64,000 nucleotides of DNA from Nageia nagi. Taxonomy: Eukaryota > Pinophyta. The translations under genes were made by a program, and so were the position numbers. Location: NCBI GenBank assembly GCA_050084985.1, contig JBITNC010000001.1:199268001-199332000 (forward strand), given 5' to 3'. How positions within the stretch are numbered: the first letter of the stretch is position 1; each line of letters begins with the position of its first letter. The notes under the pieces are model-generated. The model was not told the origin of the DNA. It saw only the letters and a list, made by a program, of their open reading frames with translations, and ran no database searches. Shown here in pieces: positions 45,880 to 59,262 of this stretch.

Positions 45880-46939
45880 GTGGATTCTAAAATAATAGTT
45901 CTATCTTATAAATGAGTTAGTTTCATAACAAGAAGGTAAACTCAATATAAAAAATTGAGTAATTATAATAATAAATAATTGTACTTATAGTTTGATTAAA
46001 AATCTAAGATCCATAATAAATGAAAGGGTTAGTGTATTCATCCTGATCATACATGTTAACACCTTAAATAACATCTTAATGTCACTTATACTTCATAAGT
46101 ATTGATATGTGTTCTTGAGAAATTAATACCAAGACTTTGATTAATGTGCATAATTATCTTTATGATATTAAATCTTCCTTTGTTTGTGCAAGTAATCAAA
46201 ACTCATAGATATTTCTTATTGCTAGTGCACTAAGCAATCAACCATCTTTTCTCTTAAGTGTATTCCAAAATAAACACTATGTTCGCTCTTCAGATCTAAT
46301 AAAATTCATGCTCATGCACATCATAAAATAATCTTGTAAAATTCAATATCTATGCACCATAAAAGATTTTTGTAAATGCATATAAATGAATAATAAACTT
46401 TCCCTCTGAGTAAGTTCATATAAACTTTTCCCATATTAAGTCAAATTGCACAGGCATTAAATCTTTTCAAATGTGTAGGCAAAATTATGAATAATGAATA
46501 TTTATGTTCAAAGGAATTATAAGTATTTTACATGTGTTGATAGAGCTAAATATAATATATATTGACCCTTTTCAAGTTCTCAAGCACTCATATAAAATTT
46601 TAGTGCTCAACTCTCTTGAATGCGCAAGTGTTATTATTGAATAAGTGTGATGCTCTATTAGAGGTGTACTAAGGAAGAAGCAAGTACATGTAACTTAGTA
46701 GAAGCATGGGACTCAAAATATTTAAGTATTGATATCTTTATCAATATTTTAAAAACCCCTTAAATCCTAAACTATAACATTAAGATATACTCAAGGATCA
46801 TGTTGAAGTGGTAAAGGAATGGTAAGAGATCACATAAAAACTACGTGAAATATATTTTCAAATATTGATTCAATAATCAAATGTTAGACCTTTTTTTATC
46901 TGAAAGATATAAAATTTTAGAAATGTAGGTACTAACTTA

Positions 46940-49409
46940 AGAAACATTTCATATCTAACACATACCACCAAATATTGAGGTGGAATATGAAATTTAATCA
47001 TTACCAAATTTACTTATGCCTAATATTGGGTTGTATAGGTAGTCAAATTTAGAGTCTAATGAGGTGAAGAGATAAGTCTAATAATTATTGGATCAAGGTC
47101 CTATGAGGCCTAGTGTATTATTTATAGGTTATATTATTTTAGTTCCAAATAAATATCAGAATTAGAGGATGTGCATCAATTACAGGGCATTCAACAAAAT
47201 AATCATAAAAAATAAGTGCCACTTCCTTATATTAATTATTTTATTGATTAACTGAAGCATGTAAAATATTTCATCAAACTTGATTTGAAATCTACTTTTC
47301 ATCAATTTTGAATGAAGGATAAACATATTTGAAAAATAATCTTCAAGAAAAAATAAGGTATTTTTGAGTGATTGGTCATGCCATTTGGATTGACCAATTC
47401 TTCTACAAAATTCATGAAAATGATGAATTGTGTACTTTATCCTATGTTGGATAAGTATTTGCTTATATTTTTAGATGATATTTTGGTGTACAATGCAACT
47501 TGGGAGGAGCATGTGTAGCACTTGAGAGAGGTGTTGATAGTTTAACAATAGGCACATTTGAGATTGAATCTCAAAAGTATGATTTTTATAGGACTTATTT
47601 GGTTTATTTTGTTCATTTGATTGGTATTGAGAGATTTGAATTGATCAACTAAATTTGGATCTATCCTAGAGTAGTCAAAGCTAAGAACTCAAATTGAGAT
47701 AAGAAGATTTGTTGGTGCAATTTAGTATTTAAGTAATTTCATAAAGAGTTTGCACATGTTGTTGCATCCTTATTGAAAATGATGCAAAAACATAGTATTA
47801 TTATGTGGGATAAAAAATAAGAATCAATATTTCAAAAGTTTAAGGATAAGGTTTTCAATGCACCTATTCTTATTATGCCAGATATGAGGATGCCTTTTAA
47901 AGTGGAGACTAATGCATTAGGGCATGTTATGGGAGATAGTCTAATACAAGAAGGTAAACTAATATGTTGTTGTTCTAAATTATTTTTAGAATTTATTCAT
48001 AGTTATCCTAAATATGATAAAGAGTTACATTCTTTAGTTAAGTCCATTAAGAAATGGAGGTATTATTTGATGTGAAAAGCATCAATAATTCATACTTTTC
48101 ATGAATGATTAAAATATTTGTAAATTCAAATAAATTGTGATAGTAAAGATACTTTAAATGGATGGAATTCCTATAACATTTTAACCTTTTAATTAAATAC
48201 AAGATGGGTAAGGCTAATTAGTTGGTTGATATATTATTTGTACCTCTAATGAAACTTGCTTCAATTTTCATGTAGTTATAATCCTTTACTTCTAATGCTT
48301 ATAAAGGTGAATATGAGGAGGATGAGGTATTTAGATAAGTGTATGAGAGTATTAGGGAAAAATATAATTTCTTAATGGATGTTTATCTCCTATAGGATGG
48401 CTTTTTGTTCAATGTTAGAAAACTTTATGTTCCTAAGAGTAGTAGATTATAGTTGACTATAGAAGCTCATACCAAGTTTATGGAAGTATGTATATTGGTA
48501 TAACATGCATAATGATATCACCAAATATATCTACAAGTATACCATTTATAGTACTTGTAATCTAAGTAAATCATAAGGGGAATGACTACTTGTATATGAT
48601 AGATGATAGATTTAATAAGATGGCTATCATACTTCCATGCAAGAAAATTATCACAAGTGAAAGAGTAGTTGATTTGTTCTTTCAAAATGTATTTATGATT
48701 TTTTATTTTCCCATGATTATCATTAGTAATCATGATACTCAGTTCCTTAGTAAATTTTAGACTACACTTTGGGGAATGTTAGATACTAAGCTAAAAATAT
48801 TCATAACTTTTCATCCTCAAATGGATGGTCAAAATGAATTTGTCAATAGCACCATGATTCCTTTGTTGAGGGTTTTTAGTCAGCAAAGGATAAATACTTG
48901 GGATGAAAATTTAACCTATATGCAATAGTGCTACAATAAGGCTATCATTCATATACTTAATTATCACCATTTTAGGTATGTATATTATGATTTTCTACCA
49001 CATTCACCTTTTTATGGACCTTTTCTAAGTGATTTATATGTATTAGAAAGTAGCAAGCCTAAAGGAAATAAGGATCTTATGTACATTTAGAAAATTCATC
49101 TTATTCATAAATGGAATGAAGAGAAGTTAAATAAGACTCAATAACAATACAAGGAACACCATGATAAATATATAATTACACATCATGTTTAGATTTGAGA
49201 TATGGTATGGTTGTGTATGGGTAAGGAGAGGCATTAATGAGTTGGTAATAATCTGAAACATATATCTTATAGACCATTTTAAATTATGGACAATTATTTG
49301 GCTTCATCAAATTTTGAAGAGGTAGCGGAATATGTGGTACTTAATAAAAAACTTTATACTTCAAGAATGAATTTTTTAAGGGACTAAAATATCCCCAAGT
49401 AAAGAGGCT
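46940..49409 (+). pseudogene. Element F reverse transcriptase, RNase H and integrase (pseudogene)
   Basis: In order: LLMPNIGLYR and LLDQGPMRPS (47.0 kb), INYRAFNKIIIKN (47.17), KYFIKLDLKSTFHQF-like sequence (47.28), MPFGLTNSSTKFMKMMN (47.38), LLIFLDDILVYN (47.46, catalytic FLDD), RNase H VETNALGHVMGDSLIQEGKL and YPKYDKELHSLVKSIKKW (47.88-48.08), integrase MAIILPCKKIITSERVVDLF (48.62), IISNHDTQF with His for the usual Asp/Arg context, and FHPQMDGQNEFVNS (48.8). The layout follows element C closely but is far more damaged, with stops and frame changes every few dozen codons. Confidence 0.85.
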
Positions 49410-50570
49410 TGATCCAAATTTACATTCTAAAAAAGAAAACTTTAATCATCATGACTTAATTTTTGGTTATTTTTAGTACCACCAAACTCTTTCAAGAGGT
49501 TACTAAAATTTTTATAGCTATTTGTATCTACCATAACACATCAATCATCTTTCAAATATCAAAATTTTTTTTACATGCATATAATTGAGATAAATGATGT
49601 ACCATTGGAAAGCTTATGAAAACATCATTCCAATGAGTTATCACATGATTCCTTTTATGAAATGAATTGAGATGCTAAAATCCATTTAAAGATTTCAACC
49701 ATTGATAGGAACATGCATTCAACTAAATGCATGATGCTTCTATTCATAGTTATTAGGTTGGGCTCAAGGCATTATATTCATTTGGAGGTATTAGGTTCAA
49801 TCAATGATATTATAGTTTTGGAAAATTAAAATGGTTTTGTATGATGAAATACTAGGTTTTGTCAATGACATTATAGGTCACAATAATGGTACTAGGTTTG
49901 ATTAAAAATATATTTGATCTAACTAACATCATTTTGGGTCTAACTAATTCCATTCTAGGTTTCTATGGCACCATTCTAGAAATATTTCATAAAATGATCA
50001 TAACTTTTGATCTAGAGATATAGTTGAGGTATGCAATACAATGTTGGAAATAGATAAAAAAATATTTATCCAATAATATGTTATTTGGATACTTTTGGAT
50101 TATTTTTTACTTAATGTGATACTCATAAAGAAATATTATCAAAAATTATAAAGTATCACCAAAAGGTAAGTGTAGTTGAAAGGGAAAAGGAAGACCAAAT
50201 TTTGGAAGCAATCTTAAGATTCACATGAAGCTAAAGAGACTGGGTAGGTGGAAGGACAAGAGTAATTGTTAAGAAACTATATAAATGATATCACACCTTA
50301 TATTAAGGGTATTTTTGGATGATGAATAAGAGGATAAAGTGAGTTCCATAGAGAAATGATTCTAGAGGTTTATTTACATATTATTTAGTGATTCAAAGCA
50401 CCCCCAAAATTTTCTACAATAGAACAAGGCCTAAAGATATATTACATGCTATAATGATAAATTTTATCTTATTATTGGATGTTTTTATTTACTTGTATAT
50501 ATAAGAATAACCATGCAAAATAAATAATATTATTGGGAAACTTCCACCTCAAATCCCCTAGGACCTTGGA
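49410..50570 (+). repeat. Element F 3' LTR (probable)
   Basis: A purine-rich AAAGAGGC is followed by TTGATCCAAATTTAC, close to the TGATCCAAAATTTGG start of element C's LTR. A TATA-like CTATATAAATG at about 50279 is 870 bases in; in C the box is 817 bases in. Between 49745 and 49975 there is a loose repeat of a TACTAGGTTTTGTCAATGAC-type word. The end is set by a PBS-like word at 50581. No second F LTR is in the window to confirm. Confidence 0.5.
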
Positions 50571-50580
50571 GGCAAGCAAA

Positions 50581-50594
50581 TTGGTATAAAACCC
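50581..50594 (+). other. Possible degenerate primer-binding site
   Basis: TTGGTATAAAACCC resembles TTGGTATCAGAGCC with four mismatches. Its place fits the end of the presumed F LTR, but it could be chance. Confidence 0.3.
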
Positions 50595-50898
50595 TAGCTC
50601 AAAGATTTGGTAAGCCCCCTAATCTATAATCAAATGGAAAATAGAAGGATAAAACATGCTTAAATGAAATGTGATATGCTTTTTCTATGTTAAATGATGT
50701 ATGATATTAAGAATGATGTGATATATAATGATATAGCATGAAACTAGCCTAGAGATGATGCTACATGCACACAATAATGCAAGAATGCTCAAACATGCTA
50801 TATAAAAAGGATATGGATGCTCTTAATAGATGCAAATACTCCAAGATACTAGGAAAAACATTAAAACATGTAATATGCTAATGATATGGAAATTCTAT

Positions 50899-51160
50899 CA
50901 AATTTATAATGATATGGAAAATATTCTAGGTATTATTCAAAATATCAATAGCTTGGAAGGAAAGGCTCATGATTCAAAATTGCTATGGTTTCAAATAGGG
51001 ATAAGTTCCCTTTTTATAATTTATGCTAGCAAATTTATAATGACATGGATAATAGTATGGGAATTATTCAAAATATTAATAGCTCAGAAGAAAAGGCTGA
51101 TGATTCAAAATTGCTATTATTTCAAATGAGGGATAAGTTCCTTTTTTATAATTTATTGTA
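50899..51160 (+). repeat. 131-base tandem duplication with protein-like reading
   Basis: Copies at about 50899-51029 and 51030-51160 share most bases. Both can be read as YNDMENxxGIIQNINSxE followed by KAxDSKLLxFQ, but in different frames, because 131 is not a multiple of three. The encoded family is unknown; it lies just after the presumed PBS and could be part of a gag leader. Confidence 0.6.
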
Positions 51161-54100
51161 TTTTGATAGTCCAATTTATTCGAGTTGACAAACTAACTAG
51201 TTGATCAATCAGGAAATTGATAGGCTAATTAGGATCAATTGTAATTTTGACCATGTTGTTATATTTTGGTCAATTCTTATGATATTGTTCAAGTTAGCAT
51301 CTATGCTCAAGATATGCATTTTTATTATCAAGACCGCCCTTTTCACCTTCAAATATTTTGCATCTTTTACTTAAGTATTTGAACATTTGATTATATCAAT
51401 TGAATAATTAAGAACTTGAAGGTATTGTTTAAATAAATGAGTGTTTGTATAAGATTTTAGGGGAAGCATTAACATTTTATCCACCATTTTAAGTGCAATT
51501 GTGATGGAAACCTTTAGAGAGCTTGGTGTAAAATATTCTTGGAAATATTTATATTTTAAACCATTAGAGGTAAATGTGTTGAAAGACCATCAAAAAGAAC
51601 CTCCATATTTCTAAAATTATGATAGTACACCTTGTAAAGGGTTATAACCATCATGGCCATGGAATAAAAGAAGAGGGTCTTATGTTAGCAAATAGTTTTA
51701 TAGAAATAAAATTATTTGATTAGAAAGCTAATTCACCATAGAACCAAGGCATCTAGCCTAACCTAAATCTAATTAGGGATGTCAAAAAAAACCCAAGTCT
51801 TGAAAACCCTAACTTATTCATAACACCAAGAATGAGAGAGAGAGAGGCTATAGGAGATAGGTCATAAAGATATGCAACTACCACTTTGAGTTGTATTTTT
51901 GGGATGAATCTATGCTTAATTAAGTAGTTCCTCTTCTTCATTTTGATGGTACCTCACTCCTCTCACATTCCTAGATGAAGTTCCTTCATTTTTGAGTAGT
52001 GTATAAATACATATACAAGGCACTATGAGGGTTATTTGGTTTTTTGGGTAGATCCCACTTCATCTTGGTTGAAAAAAAAATGGTGGCATTTATAGCCAAA
52101 CTTGTAAGGTAAAATCTAAATTGTGGCATAGTTATTTTCTTCCATATTATGAGAACTTCAATTGACTTGATATTCTAACGAGTGCACTTCATTCTATTAA
52201 GGTTTGAGTCTTAACATTCATGGAGAGAGTGCAACCAAAAGTTTCCACACCACTAATGGTTCTATATATATCATGGGAGCTTGGGAGTTTACACCTCTTA
52301 CATCATTCTCAGGCCAAATTAAAAAAAAACCCAACTTAGGATTCTATGTTGGTTGTTTTGGTCATCAAATTATGGTAGATAGTAAAGAAGCTCAAACCCT
52401 ATTGCTAGAAATGTGGATCTTCAACTAAGGCAAGACTTATATGGGTATCTATGGTCATTTATAAAGGATAAAGGTGAGTGGTTATTAGAGCTATTATGTC
52501 ATCTTGGATGGTTATATATATCTAGTTCGTAATAATTTTCTTGTGTTGTTTATTTGGGTAATGCCTATCTGGTAAATTCAAAATGATGGGAAAATGCAAT
52601 AGACATAATCATTATTATTGTTGTAATTTGAAAGTGACTCTTTTGCATTTGAGGTTTTGATTTAATTATGCATTTAATTATGCATCATTATCATTTATAC
52701 TTGATCATGGAAAAAATTCATTATTTCTACATTATATTTTCTTTTGGGAACGATATGTTCATTTTGCATTTGTTTGTTTACATTTTAACCTTGCATGTTC
52801 TTTTCCCCTAGTCTTCTCATGAGGGTTTCAGTTGGAGACTAGTCCTTATCTCTATGCATAAAGTGGGAAGGATTCAAATATTATATCTCCCTACTCTCAA
52901 CATTAGTAAATCCCTATAGGTACAATGATGAGGTTGAAATTAATACTGTTCTTCACAAGCAATTATTTTTGCATTACATTAAAAACAATTTCTCTTCTGT
53001 CTCATAATGCATATGGAGTAGACTATAGTTTTAAGTGTAATAAGTATCATATTGTGGTTACATTACATTATTATTGAGTTATTATAATGGATACTTTGTC
53101 AAGATTATTTACAAATGATGTAGGATGGAAAGATGATTCTCACTTTCATTTCTAACACTTTATCTTTAATCTCTAGCTCACTAAGATATTCTTATCTCAC
53201 TCTCATTTGATTGTTTTTATATAGGATGATACCTAGATTGGATTCACTCTACCTTTACCTCCCTTGTAAGATGTTTATAGATGGATATATCAGATTCTAG
53301 TATGTGAGAACTTGTAATAGAATCATTGACTTGTTATTAATTTAGTTCTTCAAGTCTAATTTTGTTATGTTGTATCTTTAGCTGAGGGATGTGATAGAAT
53401 TATGTAACAACTCCTACACTTGTTGTAAATCTAAATATTTTATGACAATTGGAATAAATAGCTTATATATCTTTATATCTTTCTCTTACATAAATATGCT
53501 ATGTATCTTCAATAAGATGGAGGGAATTTGATAGTTATGTCAACTTGTTGTTCTAGTGAGCATAGTAGTGATTAGTAAAAATAGATGTTTATGATCAACT
53601 TATTGAAGGGAGCGTTGTAGTGGTTAAGATTATTAGTCATGTAATATTATATAACTATTGTTCCCTTCAATTACAACATGACACTTAGTATTAATGAGAC
53701 TATGCTTAATGATGGTTATTTAGTAGCAATCATTTAATTCTTTCTTTAGTATGAAGGTAGTTGTATTTGGTATAATGAATAAAAGGGATGGTTGTGTTAT
53801 ACCATGTTATATCCTAGTTTATATAGATAATGGTTTATTCACTAGATGGAGATCTAAAACATGTCCAACTAGCCTCAAATTTGTAGGGTAGATAGTACAC
53901 TTGACAAGATTTCCAATGGTTTAAAAACCAAGTTAAATGGATTTGTAAATCAAAAGTTACATGCTTTACAAAATAATTATTTTTTTTAGGATTTCATGCA
54001 TGGATTTTGATTTTACCCTTAATTGTTATTTGGTTTTTTCATTTAGTTATTTGCTACTATGAAGTAGTTGGAAAGTGAGGGATTATTCATCTCCATTTTT

Positions 54101-55900
54101 GTGGGTTCACATTAACTCCATAATTGTATATATTCATATATATGCATAAGTTGATTATTTATATTGTTACAAGTTTATGTATATTTTACTTGGCTGAAGT
54201 AAAATGTTATCACTTGAGTCTCTTGGGTTATAGTTGGTTGAAAAATTAACAATCCTTGAATGAAAAACTAGAACCTCTTAGGATGTTTATTGAACTATTT
54301 GTAGTATGAGCTATGGGAAAAGGATTAGATCCCAAGGTTGAAAAAATAGACATCAATGGAAAATAATATCAAGACACCAATGGCTTATCTTGTGAATTAT
54401 TATGAATATTGTTAGTATATGACTTCAACTTGGGAGAAAGCCCCCTTATGTTAGTATGCAAATCTAATTTGAGTTAGTTAAGAAATAGAGATCCTCATGG
54501 TTTTAAACTACACTTTAGGAAAACACTATTAAGCATTATGGTAGATTTATCTTGGTATTTTAAAAAGTAATATTTAACTACTTTTGAATTAATAATATTT
54601 CTATGATGTTTGTAAAATCAAAAAAAGGAAAGTTAGAAACATTGGGTGAACTTCCTAAGTGGACAAGTGATCAGGTTAGTAAGGCAATATGATAAAGGAA
54701 CATTTAAGCTATGAAATTAATTTAGTTTGAGGGGTGTATTCTTGAAATTAAATTAATTTTTTTATAAGGTTGAGAATCAAAGTATGTTTAACTACACCAT
54801 GGGAGTAAAATAGCAATAGGAAAATTTTCACTATTGAGTTTTGGAAACTAAACTACTTGGTTATAAAGGCTACCAAGATTGGTAGGTGTTCAAACCAAAC
54901 CTTGACTAGTGACTTATCCAAAATAAATTCTTGTATGAATGGAAAGAAAGGAAATTGATACATTTGATTATAATATTGGAGAGTTTCAAAAGGTGATTGG
55001 TAAGGTTTAATCATTATTGAAGAGCTAATGTGAATTTAATTTGAGTAGACCTTCTTATGTTATGAAAACTACCTTAAGGGAAGTTGTCATTCTAGAATTA
55101 TGGTTAGAGTATGTTTGGCATTTGTTGTTAGTTATTTGTGCTAGATTAAAAAATAATTCTTAATTAATTTTTATGCTTGATTGTGTGAAATTTTTTATAG
55201 GAACTCATGGAAATTATATTGACCATATTGTATAGTTTGAAGTGACCATTGGGTTGGCTAAAACATAGTATTCCTTTGAGAAGAATACGACTTCTTATGA
55301 TTAGTTATTATAGTTACATCTCATCTTGTTAAAATATTATGAGTACCTATAATTAGAAGCCAAATTGGGGTAGGTACTCTTAGGCTAGCATGTGAACCTA
55401 TAAGAAATGGTTTAACAAAAATAGGCACATGTTTGAGTATAAAGGTAAGGTGAAACAAAAAGTAAAAGTAAAACCAGAAATCCCTATGTAAGGTATGGAT
55501 ATTCCATAGTATCAAGGACCATACTTGCATAGGAGATTGCATAGTGGATGAACAATAATATGTGTCTCATGGAAAGGAATGTGATTAGATGCATTAAATT
55601 ATGTGAGTGTATGGAATTTATATGAAAGTATTCTATTTTTTTGTATGTATAGAAAAATGTTTATGTTTTTATTTTTGGTGGTATTTACATTTATGGTATC
55701 TATAATTTCCCACTTTTGAGCTATGTTTTGTGAGGTTAAAAACCTATCACAAAATTTAAGTGATAATGTGATGATGTTAATGATTTGATGTTATGATATA
55801 CTTTTATTTTTATTTAATGGTGATCAATGAAGTATTGGTAATGATTAATGCTATTTGATTGATAAATATGGCTTGTGAATGCAGGTACACAAACCTACCA
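51161..55900. other. About 4.7 kb with no recognisable gene
   Basis: The region contains a short GA microsatellite (51834-51847), a minus-strand 62-codon ORF (51941-51753) and a plus-strand 74-codon ORF (52204-52428) of unknown meaning. I recognise no domain on either strand. Base composition is like the rest of the window. It is probably very old transposon sequence. Confidence 0.4.
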
Positions 55901-56029
55901 AGTGATAATACTCAAGTGTTAAATTCTCTTAATGGTATGATCAATGATAAATGTCCCTATTAATGAAAACATGCCAAATTCTCACCACTCTAGATATATG
56001 AAAGTTCAATGTTGTGACCATGTTGATGT

Positions 56030-56370
56030 TAACTTTATCCCATGGAAAATAAAGATAAAAGTTTCCCCATGCTAAATGGAAAGCAAAGAAAAAACCATGG
56101 TAATGATAATGATAAATTTTGCTCCATTTTAAATGGAAATCAAGGGGATTCTAAAGTTATGCCCTTATCCCATGTTGAATGGAAAGTGAAAGAAGTGTTA
56201 TAAGTAAAGGGAATGCAACTTTTACCCCATGGTAAATGGAAAGAAAAGGGACATTCTTAAATGCTATCCTTGCCCAATGTTAAATGGAAATCAAAAATGA
56301 TAATGCTTATGATATGATTACAAAAAAATAATGATAAATTTTCCCTATGTTAAATAAAAAATAAAGGATT
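56030..56370 (+). repeat. Irregular tandem array around a CCCCATGNTAAATGGAAA word
   Basis: Seven degenerate copies of TTCCCCATGTTAAATGGAAA followed by A/G-rich sequence occur near 56038, 56064, 56119, 56167, 56221, 56271 and 56341, spaced mostly about 50 bases apart. Spacer sequence varies. It may be part of a long LTR. Confidence 0.65.
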
Positions 56371-57239
56371 ATTCTCAATGATAATACTAAAGCTAATGAT
56401 GTATGATATGTTACCAATATGCTAAGATGTGTTGTATTGATCATATCTTGAGATAGTTGATACCTAAAACCTTAAGCTATGAATGATGGGTGAAAAAATG
56501 ATGTCAAAAAAATATTATTAACCTTAGATAATTTGATGATCCTAAACTAGTAAATCATGCTTAAACATGCCTTAGGAGAGCGACATTTACCTTATAGCTT
56601 TGAAACTATTCAAACAGGCTCCAAATTGTATAAAAGATTTAACATCTAGCCAAATTGAGCAAATACAAATTTTAAAATACAAAAATATGTCCAATAACCT
56701 AAAACATGATCAAGGAAGATAAAATAAATATTTAACTATAAAATTAGAACTCCAAATCCAATGTTGCAACCAGGAAGGAAAATAAGAAATTTAACAATGT
56801 AATTATACTTCTAAATCCAACGTCTAGCATAAGATAAGTACTAATTATAAAAAGAAAATGTAATTGTATTGATATGAGAAGTACTAAAGTGGAATTACAT
56901 ACAATATATTTTATCTACCTAAGGAGATTGCATTAGGACTACCTCCAATAGGGTTATTTTGTATGGCTCTAAGGACTCACCAATCGCAATAATGGCAAGG
57001 CCAATTCTAGGAATTTCTTACAATGTCTATGATGTAATCGACAATGCTCCTCTCAATAATAGCTAGAGTAAGATTGAGGCTATCCTTATCTCACCTCAAT
57101 ACCTCAAATGTAGGTTTCCTTACAAGTGATGAAGATATAGCTTTCACATTCAATCTGATAAAAGGGGTTTATAATCATCAATCAACATATCTCATAATGT
57201 TTAGGATTCCTTCTTTTATAGGTTTTGGTGATCATATTC

Positions 57240-57540
57240 TAATATTATATTTGAGATGATATAACATTGGAGAGATCTAAAATGAAATATAAGACTTGAT
57301 ATTATTACATGAGAAGCCTTGGTTAAGTAGCCAAGGATGAATGATTACAACCATAGGATAGGTTGATACATAAAATGATCTCAACCATCCAAACATAATA
57401 AACTAGGATAATGATAAGAATGAAAACTCATGCGTAAGGAATTAAATACCTCATATGAAATGTTATCAACTAACTTAGTAACACTTAATTTAGATACCCT
57501 AACCTAGTAATCTTAATTAACTCCAACACCCCCCTTTAAG
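57240..57540 (-). repeat. Probable copia-type LTR end with polypurine tract (minus orientation)
   Basis: On the minus strand CTTAAAGGGGGG (57540-57529) is followed by TGTTGGAGTTAATTAAG from 57528. This PPT plus TGTTGGAG start is common in plant Ty1/copia elements. The LTR would extend to lower coordinates; its far end and partner LTR were not identified. Confidence 0.5.
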
Positions 57541-57961
57541 CAAGGTGAGGAGGTAATAGGTACAAAAAATATGTCAGTAGAATATAGATCCCAACAACAT
57601 GGCCTAATAAGGTACCCATAAATAATACAAAATATCTCACAAATAGAGAAAAAATAGAAAACCCTATGGGAAAAATTCCCCCCTAAAAGAGAGAAAGAGG
57701 AAAATTTGGTACAAAGATTTTGTAGAAATTGTTGCCAACAAATATCTACAAATTAAGAGTTAAATAACCTCCAAAGAAAGTAGGATAAAAAGATACAAAT
57801 ATGCATGAGGTATATCTAATCAACACCAAAATATGAAATATCATCAAAGATGCAATTGGTATGTCATAAGGGACCATTAGCTCATAATAAAGATCATAAA
57901 TAATGTTGCATCTAAACACATGTACACTAATAAAAGATACATGGATACAAAGTGAGGAAAA

Positions 57962-58095
57962 CATGCATGCCCAAATATAGGTTCACATGCAAGATAGCAT
58001 GCCCAAATATGGGTTCATATGCAAGATAGCATGCCTAAGATTGGTTCACATGTAAGATAACATACCCAAAGGTGGGTTCACATGTAGGAAAGCAA
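57962..58095. repeat. Minisatellite, four units of about 31-33 bases
   Basis: The unit is near CATGCCCAAATATGGGTTCA followed by CATGCAAGATAG. The first copies are nearly identical and the last two drift. The words CATGC at both ends give it a partly palindromic look. Confidence 0.85.
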
Positions 58096-58872
58096 GGTCT
58101 AATAAATGTTGAAGAGAATCCTTATGGACATCAACCCATCTTACTGGTACATGAGTGCCAACTAATGTAACAATTGAGTTGAGTAGGTAATGAAGCTTAA
58201 TACAATGTTTTCTCACTAAATGTACCATCATGGAAGATATTCAAGGAAAAAGGGATCAAATAAAGGTCAGTCAAAGAATCTTTTTCCTAAAGATCCAATA
58301 GCATGAGGTAATAAGAATATCACCAGAAGGACCACTTAGGAATTAGACAAGCTACCTTGAGGACAAAGGGTAGTGACCATGAGTTGGGTTATGATACCTT
58401 GAAAGGCACACAATGATACTAAAGAAGATCCCCCTTTGAGATTGACATACTCTAATGCTTATTGATATTGATCAAAGTTCCTCACAAGGGGTAGATAAGT
58501 TTGAAAAAGAACCATGATTGTAAGGATAGTTGACTTTAAAGCAACTTCATAAGCACAATGATGTGGTCTTCACCTATATAGTATAAGGTCATGAAAAAAG
58601 GATTATAATGAGTTGTATAAGGGTGAAGATCTTCAAAACAACCAATTCAACATTGAAGATATTTGTCTATGCTTTGCACAGGAAAAAATGGCATCCAACA
58701 TAGATACCAAAAGCTCAACATATTCAATTAACAAGGTTAAGTGTCAAAAATCAATTTTTGAACCCTAAAACATTAGAAAATTAATTAAATCAAATTTAAT
58801 TATTTTAATTCATTCATAAATAAAAAACTTAAAATTGAGAGTGTGGGTAGTAGAAATGATCAAGCAGGGTTG

Positions 58873-58880
58873 TATTTATA
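58873..58880 (-). promoter_or_regulatory. Possible TATA box on the minus strand
   Basis: On the minus strand ACTATAAATACAACCC is followed by TTCTACTACCCACACTC, a layout like a plant core promoter and leader. No gene is visible downstream; it could belong to the copia-type element ending at 57528. Confidence 0.35.
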
Positions 58881-59262
58881 GTTAAAACATTCAACATAGA
58901 ACCAAGAATCTTATGCAGCTGATAGTTCTATGAGATGACCTATGAAATTTTACATGAAGTAAAAAAATTTCCTATAATTGAAAAATATCCAAAATTCTCA
59001 ATGTTGCAACAAAGAGAAAATATATGCCATGATCGCATAGAGTGAGGCCAAGTGGAAAAATGCAATGCTAAAACTCCAAAGGATGATGTGGCACCCAAAA
59101 ATGAGAATAATAGCTCCAAAGGTGACACTAATGAGGTGAATGAGTTCACCAATGCATGAGGGTAACCATATAGAGGATGGAGACTTCTAAAAATACTATT
59201 AAGGGGTACAAAGGTTACTAAAATACTCCTAAAATAGGATGATGGTTTGCATCCAATAGGTC

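Larger units (their letters stand above)
41885..46940 (-). mobile_element. Unclassified ~5 kb insertion within element F
   Basis: Element F's pol stops at about 41885 and continues at about 46940; in relative C these points are adjacent. The intervening ~5.05 kb has a long minus-strand reading region (45879 to about 42700) and AT-rich flanks of 0.8-1 kb. I found no LTR pair, no RT, integrase or recognised transposase motif, no clear terminal inverted repeat and no target duplication. A weak inverted likeness (TTGAGTATA) near 42037 and 46790 is not enough to define ends. It could be a decayed DNA transposon or part of another retroelement. Confidence 0.5.

Noticed and set aside
51834-51847. 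GA tract as a regulatory GAGA element of a gene
   Set aside because: No gene is recognisable on either side; a chance microsatellite is more likely.
56030-56370. Satellite or centromere repeat
   Set aside because: Only about seven degenerate copies with uneven spacing; far too small for a satellite.
57962-58095. CRISPR-like array
   Set aside because: Units are directly adjacent without unique spacers, and the context is a plant genome.
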